Source of the DNA: Candidatus Margulisiibacteriota bacterium
Lineage (GTDB): Bacteria > Margulisbacteria > Marinamargulisbacteria > SXXA01 > SICP01
Length of the DNA: 37,706 nucleotides
Direction: 5' to 3'
NCBI GenBank assembly: GCA_009691415.1
Contig: SICP01000014.1
Location: 1 to 37,706 of the forward strand
Under the pieces are notes generated by a model. That model was given only the letters and a program-made list of their open reading frames with translations, did no database searches and was not told the DNA's origin. Position 1 is the first letter of the stretch. Each line of letters starts with the position of its first letter. Below are positions 8,107 to 16,539 of this stretch, one piece after another. Made by a program: the position numbers and the translations under genes.

Positions 8107-8458
8107 CCTTGCCTTAACAAGAACCATAATTCTCTTGTTGGCATTTCGATTTTCAATTAAATGCGTAGAAAATTGCGCATACTGTTCCCATAAAATAGGA
8201 GAACCAATCAACTCCCCAATCTCCATAAAATTTTGAAAAACTCTGCTCGATCACGGCCCCCTTCGGATCCTGATAAGAGAAAACAACTTTGCTAATCCAA
8301 CACTCTTAGATAGAAGCTCTTTAAAAAACTTTAGCACAGACGATAAATCACCACCTCCCCCTACAGGCTGGTTAAACTAACGGCGAAATGCCAGACTTCT
8401 GAAATACTCCTGTAGAATACAGAGGAGACAGAGACACTACTTTCTTTACAGTTCTCAT
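8092..8458 (-). pseudogene. Decayed tandem copy of the 8518-9960 gene
   Basis: This stretch, otherwise without a gene, is a shrunken paralogue of the intact neighbour. It starts ATGAGAACTGTAAAGAAAGT at 8458 (MRTVKKVVSLS, against MRTVMKVVSLS in the intact gene), preceded by a good AAAGGAGTG ribosome-binding site. That frame stops after 28 residues. PVGGGGDLSS follows (AVGGGGDLAL in the intact gene), then a segment like SVGLAKLFS (GLGISKVVFS), and finally MEIGELIGSPILWEQYAQF and LIENRNANKR, matching LQIGEILRFPEVWSQWQKF and LINERNANKY. It ends at TAG 8094-8092. About three quarters of the coding sequence is gone and frames are broken. So the gene was duplicated in tandem and one copy has been eroded by internal deletion. 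Confidence 0.85.
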
Positions 8459-8517
8459 TGGTATCACTCCTTTACTCATAATAGAAAATGTTGACCTCAA
8501 CGGCATCAAATAACTCA

Positions 8518-9960
8518 CTAATCACGCCTCTCCGCAAGAGATACCTGTAAATATGAAGTCAGTATAGCCAAAATATATTTATTGGCATTTCTCTCGTTTA
8601 TTAAATAGTCTGAAAATTTTTGCCACTGCGACCAAACTTCAGGAAAACGTAGAATCTCACCAATCTGCAGTATAGATTCGCGAGCATTTCGAATACTCTC
8701 CACAGAAGAATCATCCCCCGCAACACCAGCCGGTATTTGATCACGATATCCAGAAGGCCGAACCCCAGAAGAGAGATAAGGAAGAAGCTTAATCCCGCCA
8801 AAGGGAACAAGTTTCACCAAAGACTCTAATAATTCAAAATACTTACTCAGCCCACTATTTTCTGGGTCACATTGCTTTGCCTCAACACAGAAATCAGCCC
8901 AAAGCTTTCTATTTTCCCATAAAACTTCATACAGGGGTAATTTACGGCTTGATATCGCGTCTGTAAAAGAATTAAGGCCTGTACATCCAGCTACGGCTAT
9001 AGAGCTTTCAGATAAAGTAGCAAAATCTTGAGAAGACAAAGGAAAGGGATCAAGCAAATAAACTGTTTTCCCCGATATTGACACTTCAAATTCACGATCT
9101 TCTTGCCCAGGAGAAGAAAAGACCACTTTGCTTATTCCTAATCCAGATAAAATTTCTACATACCATGCAAGTTGATCAAAAAATTTCAAATCAAAATCAT
9201 AACTCCGCAGTAAAGACATCGGAATTTGATCCTTGTCAGAATAATCATATGTTTTTAAAACAGCAGCTACATCCCTAGAATCTTTACTTAAAGCCGAAAG
9301 CATAACAAGTAATTCTCTAACCGAATTAAAGTGCAAATGATTATAGATAAACAAAAGAGCCTTAGAATTTACATCATCACTCAAACGGCTCTTCAACCAC
9401 TCATTGTCCAGCTTCTCCAAATCAAAAGGCTGACTACGCAAAAAAGTCTCATGAGTAGGTGGCTCAGCATCACTAGGCTTAAAACAAAGGCCTATACTTT
9501 TACGCCCCCTAGCATCCATCCCAAAACCCAACGCCAACGCACCTTCCGGAAGAAAAAAATTATCACAATTCATCTGAATTGGCAGAATCGGAACACGAAC
9601 ACCGTATAATGAAGTTTTCTTGCAAATATGAGCCCACATACGCTCATTCTGAATAACAGGTAAACAGATAGCAAAGCATGGATTTTTACAAGAATCCGGA
9701 ACAGTCTCATATGTAAAAATAGGTATATCAGAATAACTAGATTTTAGTTTAGACAATACATCTGTAACCGGATAATATAAATTTTGAGCAGAAAAAAAAG
9801 AAATAGAATTTTCAATCAAACACACCCTAAATCCATAAGACTGCAATATTTTTGTCGTAGACAAAGCAAGAGCCAAATCCCCCCCACCACCGACAGCACA
9901 AAACATGACATGAATCAGAGGCGAGGCTGATAAAGATACCACTTTCATTACAGTTCTCAT
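8518..9960 (-). CDS. Uncharacterised protein, possibly a GT-B-fold glycosyltransferase
   Basis: 480 residues without signal peptide or clear membrane segments. The N-terminal part has a strand then a glycine run, FCAVGGGGDLALALS, then a helix and GFRVCLIEN, like the first beta-alpha-beta of a Rossmann half. The C-terminal half has YLLDPFPLSSQDFATL, SIAVAGCTGLNSFTDAI and KLPLYEV, which resembles the nucleotide-sugar site of GT-B enzymes (an early-warning L...DF..L.. helix, then G.tG..S..EA....P). These are structural impressions; I do not recognise the family. The first ATG (9960) has no ribosome-binding site but is supported by identity with the start of the decayed copy; ATG 9948 is an alternative. 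It lies 42 bases after hisF, with a T-rich leader, and could be co-transcribed. Confidence 0.6.
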   Translation of the reverse strand: MRTVMKVVSLSASPLIHVMFCAVGGGGDLALALSTTKILQSYGFRVCLIENSISFFSAQNLYYPVTDVLSKLKSSYSDIPIFTYETVPDSCKNPCFAICLPVIQNERMWAHICKKTSLYGVRVPILPIQMNCDNFFLPEGALALGFGMDARGRKSIGLCFKPSDAEPPTHETFLRSQPFDLEKLDNEWLKSRLSDDVNSKALLFIYNHLHFNSVRELLVMLSALSKDSRDVAAVLKTYDYSDKDQIPMSLLRSYDFDLKFFDQLAWYVEILSGLGISKVVFSSPGQEDREFEVSISGKTVYLLDPFPLSSQDFATLSESSIAVAGCTGLNSFTDAISSRKLPLYEVLWENRKLWADFCVEAKQCDPENSGLSKYFELLESLVKLVPFGGIKLLPYLSSGVRPSGYRDQIPAGVAGDDSSVESIRNARESILQIGEILRFPEVWSQWQKFSDYLINERNANKYILAILTSYLQVSLAERRD

Positions 9961-10002
9961 ATATAGTTGTCGGGTTTTTTTTGAAAAAAATTTCAGTTTT
10001 TT

Positions 10003-10752
10003 TTACAACCGCATTACCAATTTCTTCTCAGAGCAAGCCGCTTTAATTTCACCCACTGTCAGCACCCGATCATGTAATAACGACGCCAACAACGCCGCAT
10101 CACACACAGCCAAAACATCTACAATATCCGCACAGGTTCCAGCGCCACCAGAGGCAATCACAGGCACACGAACCGACTCCGACACCGCACGAGTCAATTC
10201 CAAATCATAACCAGATTTTGTCCCATCACGATCCATCGAGGTCAATAAAATTTCACCCGCACCTAACTCAGTTAAATGTACCGCCCATTTCACGGCATCC
10301 AAACCTGCCGCATTGCGACCCCCATGCGTAAACACTTCAAACCGATCTCCAACTCTTCTGGCATCAATCGCCACAACAATAGCCTGCGAACCAAATTTAA
10401 TTGCGCTTTCTCTGATTAATTCTGGATTCAAAACAGCCGCCGTATTGATAGACACTTTATCTGCACCCGCATTCAACAACACCCTAATCGTCTCAATGTC
10501 ACTAATACCACCACCCACCGTCAACGGCATAAAGACTTCGTTTGCCGTCCGCTCAACCAGATCTTTCAGAATTTCACGCTTATCCGAACTAGCCGTAATA
10601 TCCAAAAATACCAGTTCATCAGCGCCTTGCTCTTCATAGCGTTTGGCCAACTCAACAGGATCCCCCGCATCACGCAAATTAACAAAATTTGTACCTTTCA
10701 CTACACGCCCCGCCGTAACATCCAAACACGGAATAATTCTTTTAGTTAACAT
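10003..10752 (-). CDS. hisF: Imidazole glycerol phosphate synthase cyclase subunit
   Basis: The cyclase half of IGP synthase: uses ammonia from HisH to form IGP and AICAR from PRFAR in histidine synthesis. A 249-residue TIM barrel with both catalytic aspartates at their canonical positions, D11 (IIPCLD) and D130 (VVAIDARR). [19 protein letters not shown] and VIASGGAG are the phosphate-binding loops. The start overlaps the fmt stop by seven bases, indicating coupling. No hisH or other his gene is present, so this copy is detached from any his operon. HisF homologues paired with amidotransferases also occur in surface-sugar pathways, but the typical catalytic residues favour the histidine enzyme. 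Confidence 0.92.
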   Translation of the reverse strand: MLTKRIIPCLDVTAGRVVKGTNFVNLRDAGDPVELAKRYEEQGADELVFLDITASSDKREILKDLVERTANEVFMPLTVGGGISDIETIRVLLNAGADKVSINTAAVLNPELIRESAIKFGSQAIVVAIDARRVGDRFEVFTHGGRNAAGLDAVKWAVHLTELGAGEILLTSMDRDGTKSGYDLELTRAVSESVRVPVIASGGAGTCADIVDVLAVCDAALLASLLHDRVLTVGEIKAACSEKKLVMRL

Positions 10753-11582
10753 ACCGCACCATACCCTCGCACATAATCTCCATAAGACATTTCGCCTTTA
10801 CCCTCAGGCTTCACCAAAACTGGCACAAATTTTCCATTCTCAACTTGAGCATCCAAAATCTTCACTCTAAGTCCGGAAGCAGTCACAACATAAGCACCAG
10901 GAAATGGCGAAAATGCCTTTACCTTTCGAACCAACAAAGACGCATCCAAAGACAAGTCTAACAACAAGTCTTCTTTCTGAATTTTTGTACAATACGTCGC
11001 CAATTTTTCATCCTGAATAATAGGGGCAGGGCAGTTTCCTTTCAAATAATTAATCATCACCTCAGCCGACAAAAGGCTTAAACGATCATGCAATTGCCCC
11101 AAGGTCTCATCCGCCAAAGACACTCTAGTCAGCCCTAAGATTTCACCCGCATCCATCCGCTCATTCATGCAAATCAACGTCACGCCCGATTCTGTATCAC
11201 CCGCCAAAATAGTCGCCTGCATCGGAGACGCCCCCCTATACTTAGGCAATAAAGACCCATGCAAATTCACACAAAAATAATGATCAGTCACAGACTTAGG
11301 CAAAATCTTGCCATACGCAATCACCACCACCAAATCAGGCTGCAGCGTCTCTACGACAGACGCCACTTCTTCTTTAGACTCTGGCGTAAACACCATTAGC
11401 CCCAAAGAATGTGCAAATTGATGCACAGGGGTAGGGGATACCTCACGACCACGCCCTCTCGCTCTAACAGGCTGAGATACAACCCCTAGAATTTTTCTTA
11501 TACCAAAAAAATCCACCAAACTTTTTAAAGTCGGCACCGCATATTCAGGAGAACCCATAAACAACACGCGATTAAACTTCAT
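10746..11582 (-). CDS. fmt: Methionyl-tRNA formyltransferase
   Basis: Formylates initiator Met-tRNA using 10-formyltetrahydrofolate. The N-terminal transferase domain shows [13 protein letters not shown], the hallmark [16 protein letters not shown] (catalytic Asn and His) and [17 protein letters not shown] with the catalytic Asp. The C-terminal OB-fold domain follows from about residue 195 with [10 protein letters not shown]. At 278 residues it is shorter than the E. coli enzyme (315), mostly in the C-terminal tRNA-binding domain. It overlaps hisF by seven bases and starts 17 bases after a small upstream gene. No def gene is adjacent, unlike many genomes. Confidence 0.95.
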   Translation of the reverse strand: MKFNRVLFMGSPEYAVPTLKSLVDFFGIRKILGVVSQPVRARGRGREVSPTPVHQFAHSLGLMVFTPESKEEVASVVETLQPDLVVVIAYGKILPKSVTDHYFCVNLHGSLLPKYRGASPMQATILAGDTESGVTLICMNERMDAGEILGLTRVSLADETLGQLHDRLSLLSAEVMINYLKGNCPAPIIQDEKLATYCTKIQKEDLLLDLSLDASLLVRKVKAFSPFPGAYVVTASGLRVKILDAQVENGKFVPVLVKPEGKGEMSYGDYVRGYGAVC

Positions 11583-11599
11583 CTTCGAATCATAACTGG

Positions 11600-11845
11600 C
11601 TAGTGATTAGAAATAAAGAGATACAAATTCCGAAAAAATTTACTTTTATACCGACGCACATGTTCATTTAGCTGACGAATAGACGTAATATCATACTCAG
11701 ACAACCATACCAAAAATGCTTTTTCCCCTAGCACCGAAATCGCTCTGGCAATAAGCGCACGTTTCTCAACAATCGTTAAAGAGGGCATGCCGTCTGGAGA
11801 ACGAGAATACCGGGGCGTCTTTGTCATGAAAATACTATATTTCAT
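11600..11845 (-). CDS. Small protein of unknown function upstream of fmt
   Basis: Encodes up to 81 residues; a second in-frame ATG at 11827 would give MTKTPRYSRSPDGMPSL and 75 residues. Neither start has a Shine-Dalgarno. The protein is basic, with a predicted helical body (IVEKRALIARAISVLGEK) and a basic C-terminus (VRRYKSKFFRN). No known domain is recognised and no membrane segment is seen. It lies on the same strand just before fmt-hisF, so it is probably the first gene of that operon. Codon use matches other minus-strand genes, which supports a real gene. Confidence 0.55.
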   Translation of the reverse strand: MKYSIFMTKTPRYSRSPDGMPSLTIVEKRALIARAISVLGEKAFLVWLSEYDITSIRQLNEHVRRYKSKFFRNLYLFISNH

Positions 11846-11928
11846 GATAGACTATTTTTTCAATAACCCCTAAGTACTCACCCACAGAACAGAATCCAAA
11901 ATGCAACTAAACTTAAACATACTTAGTC

Positions 11929-11937
11929 TGCTATGCT
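11929..11937 (+). promoter_or_regulatory. Extended -10 element for the ABC-F gene
   Basis: TGC-TATGCT (TGn plus -10) ends eight bases before ATG 11946, and there is no ribosome-binding site. The same word context, AGTCTGCTAT, precedes gshA at 25360-25369. No good -35 is seen, which is acceptable for extended -10 promoters. Confidence 0.4.
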
Positions 11938-11945
11938 AAGCAACT

Positions 11946-13784
11946 ATGAGCATACTCTCCGTACAAAATCTTAGCTGCACACAAGGCATCAAAACCCTCT
12001 TCGAAAACATCTCTTTTGGCATCGAACCCGGTGATAAAATTGCATTAATCGGCGTCAACGGCAGCGGAAAAACAACACTCCTCTCGCACATAACCACCTG
12101 CAATACAGACAAAAACCCCTCTATCGTCACCAAACAAAATTTAAAGATTACCCACCTCGCCCAACTCCCCACATTTAATCCAGAAGACACTATTCTCGAC
12201 CACCTATTCAAATCCGAAACCCCCACCGCAAAAGCCATTCGCGCCTATCACCTGTGCATCGAAAAACTCGAAACAGAAACCAGCCCCGCTATCAATAAAG
12301 AATTTGAAGCCGCCACCGCGCAAATGGATCTCCATCAAGCCTGGGACTACGAATCCCGCGTCACATCCATCCTAAACGAGCTTAATATTCATCACCTAAG
12401 CCAAAAAATGGACACACTTTCTGGCGGCATGATCAAAAAAATAGGTCTAGCCCAAGTCTTCTTTGAAGAAACCGATCTATTGATTCTCGACGAACCTACC
12501 AACCATTTAGACATTGATACTATTAATTGGCTAGAAAACACCCTCAAACGCATGCAAGGCACACTCTTAATGGTCACACACGACCGGTACTTTCTCGATA
12601 AAATTTGCACAAAAATCATCGAAATCGACCAACAAAAACTCTTCACCTACAACGGGAACTACCAAGTCTTTTTAGAACAAAAAGACCTCAGATACGCCAT
12701 CCAACAAAAAGAAGACCAAAGCCTACAATCTGTTTTACGCGTCGAATTAGAATGGCTTAAACGCGGCCCCAAAGCCAGATCCACCAAACAAAAAGCCAGA
12801 AAAGATCGTATCGCAGAGATGGTCAGCCGCAACACCTACACCGAAGATACCATCCTAGAGCTGGGCGTATCCGGTCGTCGCCTAGGCAAAAAAATTCTAG
12901 AGCTCAAAGACATCACCAAAAAATTTGACGACAAAACCGTCATCAGCAAATTCACATACACCTTTAAACAAGGCGAGAAAATCGGTATTTTAGGCCCAAA
13001 TGGTGCAGGAAAGACAACCCTTCTCAACATTATTACAGAACGTATTCAGCCAGACTCCGGAACCGTAGATGTGGGCGTTAATACCGTCTTTGGCTACTTC
13101 GACCAACACAGCATCTCTTTCGATTTAAACATGAGTGTTTTAGAACATGTTAAACTCTTCGGCGAACACATCACCCTCCACGACGGCACGCTCCTATCAG
13201 CCGCAAAACTTCTCGAACGATTTCTATTTCCAAGTAGCAGCCTCAAAACAAAAATAGGCAAGCTATCAGGCGGAGAACGCCGACGCCTTCACATGGTCTG
13301 CATGCTTCTCTCCAACCCCAACTTCTTATTATTCGACGAACCCACCAACGATTTAGACATCACCACTCTCTCCGTACTAGAAGACTTTCTGCTTCATTTC
13401 GCAGGCTGCGTCATCGTCATCTCACACGATCGCTACTTCATGGACCGCGTGGTCGACCAACTCCTCATCTTCAAAGACCAGGGCCACGTCACCCATTTCT
13501 GGGGCGGCTACACCGACTACATCGACACATTAAAAGAAATGGCCAAAATCCCAACACAAAAATCACTACCGACTACCCCCAGAACTAGCCAGTCCAAAGA
13601 CCCCAAAGAACTAAAAAAAATCGAAAAAGAAATCGAACAACTCGAAAAAGAAATCAAAACCCTCAACAACTACCTAGGTACCGGCGCCCACAGCCCCGAA
13701 GACTACGCCAAAACAGGCAAACAGCTCAAAGAACTCTCCAATCAACTAGAACAAAAATTTGCAAGATGGGAAGAACTGGCCTAA
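11946..13784 (+). CDS. ABC-F family ATPase, Uup-like
   Basis: 612 residues with two ABC cassettes and no membrane domain, as in ABC-F proteins that act on ribosomes. Cassette 1: Walker A GVNGSGKTT, signature LSGGMIKKIGLAQ, Walker B LLILDEPTNHLD. Cassette 2: GPNGAGKTT, LSGGERRRLHM, LLFDEPTNDLD. A basic linker with KRGPKARSTKQKARKDR lies between the cassettes. The C-terminus (about 545-612) is a charged coiled coil (KKIEKEIEQLEKEIKTL), which is characteristic of Uup, the ABC-F member tied to DNA binding and ribosome function. It stands alone; a G/C-rich inverted-repeat element follows its stop. The ABC-F call is firm, Uup rather than EttA or another subfamily is probable. Confidence 0.9.
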   Translation: MSILSVQNLSCTQGIKTLFENISFGIEPGDKIALIGVNGSGKTTLLSHITTCNTDKNPSIVTKQNLKITHLAQLPTFNPEDTILDHLFKSETPTAKAIRAYHLCIEKLETETSPAINKEFEAATAQMDLHQAWDYESRVTSILNELNIHHLSQKMDTLSGGMIKKIGLAQVFFEETDLLILDEPTNHLDIDTINWLENTLKRMQGTLLMVTHDRYFLDKICTKIIEIDQQKLFTYNGNYQVFLEQKDLRYAIQQKEDQSLQSVLRVELEWLKRGPKARSTKQKARKDRIAEMVSRNTYTEDTILELGVSGRRLGKKILELKDITKKFDDKTVISKFTYTFKQGEKIGILGPNGAGKTTLLNIITERIQPDSGTVDVGVNTVFGYFDQHSISFDLNMSVLEHVKLFGEHITLHDGTLLSAAKLLERFLFPSSSLKTKIGKLSGGERRRLHMVCMLLSNPNFLLFDEPTNDLDITTLSVLEDFLLHFAGCVIVISHDRYFMDRVVDQLLIFKDQGHVTHFWGGYTDYIDTLKEMAKIPTQKSLPTTPRTSQSKDPKELKKIEKEIEQLEKEIKTLNNYLGTGAHSPEDYAKTGKQLKELSNQLEQKFARWEELA

Positions 13785-13788
13785 TAGA

Positions 13789-13874
13789 AAGCCCCCCAAC
13801 CCCCGAAGGGGGCGCAGATCACGAAGCATTAAATCTTCCGACTTTTGCACCCCCTTCGGGGGCCGGGGGGGCTT
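13789..13874. repeat. 86-bp nested inverted-repeat element (REPIN-like)
   Basis: Outer arms AAGCCCCCC (13789-13797) and GGGGGGGCTT (13865-13874) face each other. Each arm is followed inward by its own hairpin: CCCCC-GAA-GGGGG (13800-13812) on the left and CCCCC-TTC-GGGGG (13850-13862) on the right. The spacer of about 37 bases is A/T-rich. The two halves are reverse complements with about four mismatches over 30 bases. This is the plan of two REP sequences in inverted orientation. It fills the gap between the ABC-F gene and der. Confidence 0.8.
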
Positions 13875-13915
13875 CTCTCATTGCCTCAAACACAAAGACA
13901 TACTAAAGTAACCTC

Positions 13916-15253
13916 ATGAAAAAACTACCCGAAGTCATTATTATCGGCAGACCCAACGTCGGCAAATCAACCCTCATTAACCGTATTCTTAAAAAGAATA
14001 AAGCCATCACGTACGACACACCCGGTGTGACGCGAGACTTACTGAGTTACCCCTATAAATGGAACGACAAAGCCTTTATGATCGTCGACAGTGGGGGAGT
14101 GCTTTTTCAAAATCAAGAATCAATCGATATGCAACCCCAAATCGAAGCCCTCGTCAGAAGCGGCATCGAAAAAGCCGATAAAATCATCTTTTTAGTAGAT
14201 GGAAAAGATGGCCTCAATCCACTAGACGCCGTCATCGCAAAAGTACTTCGCCCCTATCAAGCCAAAACAATTGTAGCTGTTAACAAATTAGATGATCCCA
14301 ACCAACCCAACCAAAGCCTCTCATTCTACAAATTAGGCCTAGGAGAACCTATCTGCATCTCAGGTATACACGGACATGGAGTCGCCAATTTACTCACCAT
14401 CGCTACAGCAGATTTCTCAGAGCGTGAACTCTCCGAAGAATACAAAAAAGCCTATAAAGTCGCACTTGTCGGACGCCCCAATGTTGGCAAATCATCACTC
14501 GTCAACGCGATTATCAACGAGCCCCGCATCCTCGTAGACAACAAAGCCGGAACCACCAGAGACAGTATCGAAGTCTATTTCAACCAAGGTGACGATCAAT
14601 ATATTTTTATCGACACCGCAGGTCTACGAAGAAAATCTAAAGTAGACGAGTCCATAGAGTTTTATTCAACAGTAAGAACTGCAAAAGCGATAGATGAATC
14701 TGATCTCGTCGTGATCGTTCTAGACGCCAACGACTATCTCACAGACCAAGATAAAAAAATCATCAACCAAGCCCTCGATGCCAAGCGCAACATCATTATC
14801 TTCGTCAACAAATGGGACCTCTCAGAACGCTCCGACGACGCCAGAAAACACCTCGAAGTTATTGCGAAAGACGAACTCCCATTTTTAGAAAATTACCCCT
14901 TTATCTTTGGATCGGCCACCGAAAAATTAAACCTCGGCAAACTATTCCACCTCATACCAAGCATTATTAAAAACGGCGAAAAACGCATCACAACAGGCCC
15001 CCTCAATCAGTTCATCAAAAAATGTCTCGAGCGCCAACATCCACGCATCAAATCTGGCAAGCGGCTCAAAGTCTATTACGCCACACAAGCAGATACCAAG
15101 CCACCTACATTTATCTTCTTTATTAACCAACCCAAGCTCTTGGACGCCTCCTATATACGGTTTCTTGAAAACCAATTCAGAGAAGAATTCGGCGGTTTTT
15201 TCGGCAATCCCATTCAACTCCATTTCAAAGGCAAACCCAAAAAAGAAACCTAA
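13916..15253 (+). CDS. der: Ribosome biogenesis GTPase Der (EngA)
   Basis: Tandem-GTPase factor for 50S subunit maturation. 445 residues. G domain 1: G1 GRPNVGKST near residue 12, DTPGVTRD, VDSGG in the G3 position and NKLD. G domain 2: GRPNVGKSS near residue 189, GTTRDS, DTAGLRRK and NKWD. The C-terminal KH-like domain (about 355-445) includes IKSGKRLKVYYATQ. Length and layout are standard. The stop overlaps the pth start by one base (TAATG). Upstream lies the nested repeat element; TACTAA at 13901-13906 ends nine bases before the ATG and there is no clear ribosome-binding site. Confidence 0.97.
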   Translation: MKKLPEVIIIGRPNVGKSTLINRILKKNKAITYDTPGVTRDLLSYPYKWNDKAFMIVDSGGVLFQNQESIDMQPQIEALVRSGIEKADKIIFLVDGKDGLNPLDAVIAKVLRPYQAKTIVAVNKLDDPNQPNQSLSFYKLGLGEPICISGIHGHGVANLLTIATADFSERELSEEYKKAYKVALVGRPNVGKSSLVNAIINEPRILVDNKAGTTRDSIEVYFNQGDDQYIFIDTAGLRRKSKVDESIEFYSTVRTAKAIDESDLVVIVLDANDYLTDQDKKIINQALDAKRNIIIFVNKWDLSERSDDARKHLEVIAKDELPFLENYPFIFGSATEKLNLGKLFHLIPSIIKNGEKRITTGPLNQFIKKCLERQHPRIKSGKRLKVYYATQADTKPPTFIFFINQPKLLDASYIRFLENQFREEFGGFFGNPIQLHFKGKPKKET

Positions 15254-15786
15254 TGCCCAAACTCATTTGCTTTCTAGGAAATCCAGGCGAATCCTATAAA
15301 CTCACGAGGCATAACGCAGGTTTTATAGTAGGGGAGGCCCTTATAAAAAAGCATGGCTTCTCTCCACTAGGAAAAAAATTCAAGTCCCTACTCTACCAAG
15401 GTCAAATCGGCACACAGAAGCTCTATCTCATCTTTCCACAAACATTCATGAATCTCTCAGGCGAAGCCGTCGTTGCTGCCTCAACATATTACAAAATACC
15501 AACCCAAGACAGTCTAATCGTGTACGACGATTTTGATATTCCATTCGGAACCGTACGATTTAGAGAAAAGGGGAGTGGGGGAACACACAACGGCATGAAG
15601 TCCATCATCCAACTTCTTGGTACCTCAGACTTCCCAAGACTTCGCATCGGTATAGGACCCAGATCAGACAATCAAACCATCTCAGACTTCGTTCTCAGCA
15701 CTTTTTCAAAAACAGAACAAAAAGATTTACCCTCTATTCAAGATTTAGCCATCACAACGATAGAAAGCCTTTACGCCCTCAAATAA
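15253..15786 (+). CDS. pth: Peptidyl-tRNA hydrolase
   Basis: Releases tRNA from peptidyl-tRNA dropped by the ribosome. 177 residues, slightly short for the family (about 190). N10 and H20 (FLGNPGESY, TRHNAGF) sit at the canonical catalytic positions; VYDDFDIPFGTVRFREKG supplies the catalytic aspartate and GGTHNGMKSI the substrate-binding asparagine. It is coupled to der by a one-base overlap, a common pairing of ribosome-related functions. Its last 16 bases overlap the convergent cupin gene. Confidence 0.96.
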   Translation: MPKLICFLGNPGESYKLTRHNAGFIVGEALIKKHGFSPLGKKFKSLLYQGQIGTQKLYLIFPQTFMNLSGEAVVAASTYYKIPTQDSLIVYDDFDIPFGTVRFREKGSGGTHNGMKSIIQLLGTSDFPRLRIGIGPRSDNQTISDFVLSTFSKTEQKDLPSIQDLAITTIESLYALK

Positions 15787-16118
15787 TCGTCTTCTAGGCG
15801 TACAATATCGTCTTCACCAAAATAGGAGCCCATTTGCACCTCGATAATAACCACATCTTTTGTGCCGTCATTACCAATACGATGCTTAGCACCTAAGGGA
15901 ATACGAATGACATCATGAGGCCCATAATCGAATCTAACATCATCCAAAATCACATATGGATTACCCGATATAACCGTCCATACCTCTTGTCGATATTGAT
16001 GCGTTTGATAACTCAGACGATGCCCAGATTTCACTGTCATGCGCTTTACTTTACAATCGTTAGCTTCTAACAAAACTTCCCAACGTCCCCAGGGCGTATC
16101 TCTATAGTCTAATGACAT
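15771..16118 (-). CDS. Mannose-6-phosphate isomerase type II-like cupin
   Basis: A 115-residue single cupin domain equivalent to the C-terminal isomerase domain of ManC/AlgA-type bifunctional enzymes. It opens DTPWGRWEVL, then KRMTVKSGHRLSYQTHQYRQEVW, where H, H and E are expected metal ligands, and PLGAKHRIGN with the final ligand histidine. It would interconvert mannose-6-P and fructose-6-P or serve as a related sugar-phosphate cupin for surface glycan precursors. The guanylyltransferase half is not nearby. GGAG lies about ten bases upstream of the ATG. It converges on pth with a 16-base overlap. Confidence 0.85.
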   Translation of the reverse strand: MSLDYRDTPWGRWEVLLEANDCKVKRMTVKSGHRLSYQTHQYRQEVWTVISGNPYVILDDVRFDYGPHDVIRIPLGAKHRIGNDGTKDVVIIEVQMGSYFGEDDIVRLEDDYLRA

Positions 16119-16166
16119 TGAAAGTTCACTCCATTTTTAAAAAATAAGCCCCCTATCTTTACGTCG

Positions 16167-16182
16167 CATAATATATATTATG
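16167..16182. promoter_or_regulatory. Perfect 16-bp A/T palindrome
   Basis: CATAATATATATTATG is a perfect palindrome between the small membrane protein gene and the cupin gene, 49 bases before the cupin start. It offers TATAAT-like hexamers on both strands, so it could be a promoter core for the cupin gene or an operator. No transcription factor can be assigned. Confidence 0.3.
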
Positions 16183-16198
16183 TAATAAATAGAGTGAT

Positions 16199-16510
16199 TT
16201 AACGAATATTCCTTACAACACTTATCATAAACAAACTCATACATAATGAAACCGCTTGAGCTACAAACAATAAAAAAAACAACACAGGAAAAACATAACA
16301 CAAGCACAAAAAAGACACATACATCGTACCATATATCATCAATTGCTCCTGACGCAGATCCCGCAACAAATAGAGCATATCGGCGATAACGTCGTCCAAA
16401 CCAGAAAAATTCAAAGAACCACGCAAACGGTTTTTCAAATAAAACAAAAGCGCTAAATCCATTGAAAACAAAAGAATCGAACACCTAACAATTGAGACGT
16501 AATTTGCCAC
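16199..16510 (-). CDS. Small inner-membrane protein of unknown function
   Basis: 103 residues from a GTG start at 16510, with GGGG a few bases upstream. Two hydrophobic regions, about residues 8-26 and 58-95 (the latter long enough for two helices), flank a charged stretch, SLNFSGLDDVIADMLYLLRDLRQEQL. No known family is recognised. An overlapping reading in another frame (16137-16484) is also hydrophobic, but this frame has the better helix-charge-helix plan. It lies divergently from the phosphatase-fold gene at 16540 and may share a promoter region with it. Confidence 0.5.
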   Translation of the reverse strand: MANYVSIVRCSILLFSMDLALLFYLKNRLRGSLNFSGLDDVIADMLYLLRDLRQEQLMIYGTMYVSFLCLCYVFPVLFFLLFVAQAVSLCMSLFMISVVRNIR

Positions 16511-16531
16511 GACCCCATTTTAATGTAAAAT
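16504..16531 (+). promoter_or_regulatory. Promoter for the EEP-family gene
   Basis: TTGCCA at 16504-16509 (5/6) and TAAAAT at 16526-16531 (5/6) are separated by 16 bases. The -10 ends eight bases before ATG 16540, and there is no Shine-Dalgarno, so the transcript is predicted to be leaderless. Confidence 0.55.
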
Positions 16532-16539
16532 AGCCAAAG

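Noticed and set aside
8518-9960. EarP, the rhamnosyltransferase that modifies EF-P
   Set aside because: The glycine-rich N-terminus and GT-B-like features are loosely similar, but the length and key motifs do not match, and the EF-P loop gives no support.
13789-13874. Intrinsic terminator after the ABC-F gene
   Set aside because: The stems are strong but no T-run follows on either strand, and the two-hairpin inverted plan is better explained as a repeat element.
16137-16484. Alternative hydrophobic reading frame overlapping the 103-residue membrane protein
   Set aside because: It is Phe/Tyr/Cys-rich without a plausible helix-loop layout and has no ribosome-binding site; the 16199-16510 frame fits a membrane protein better.
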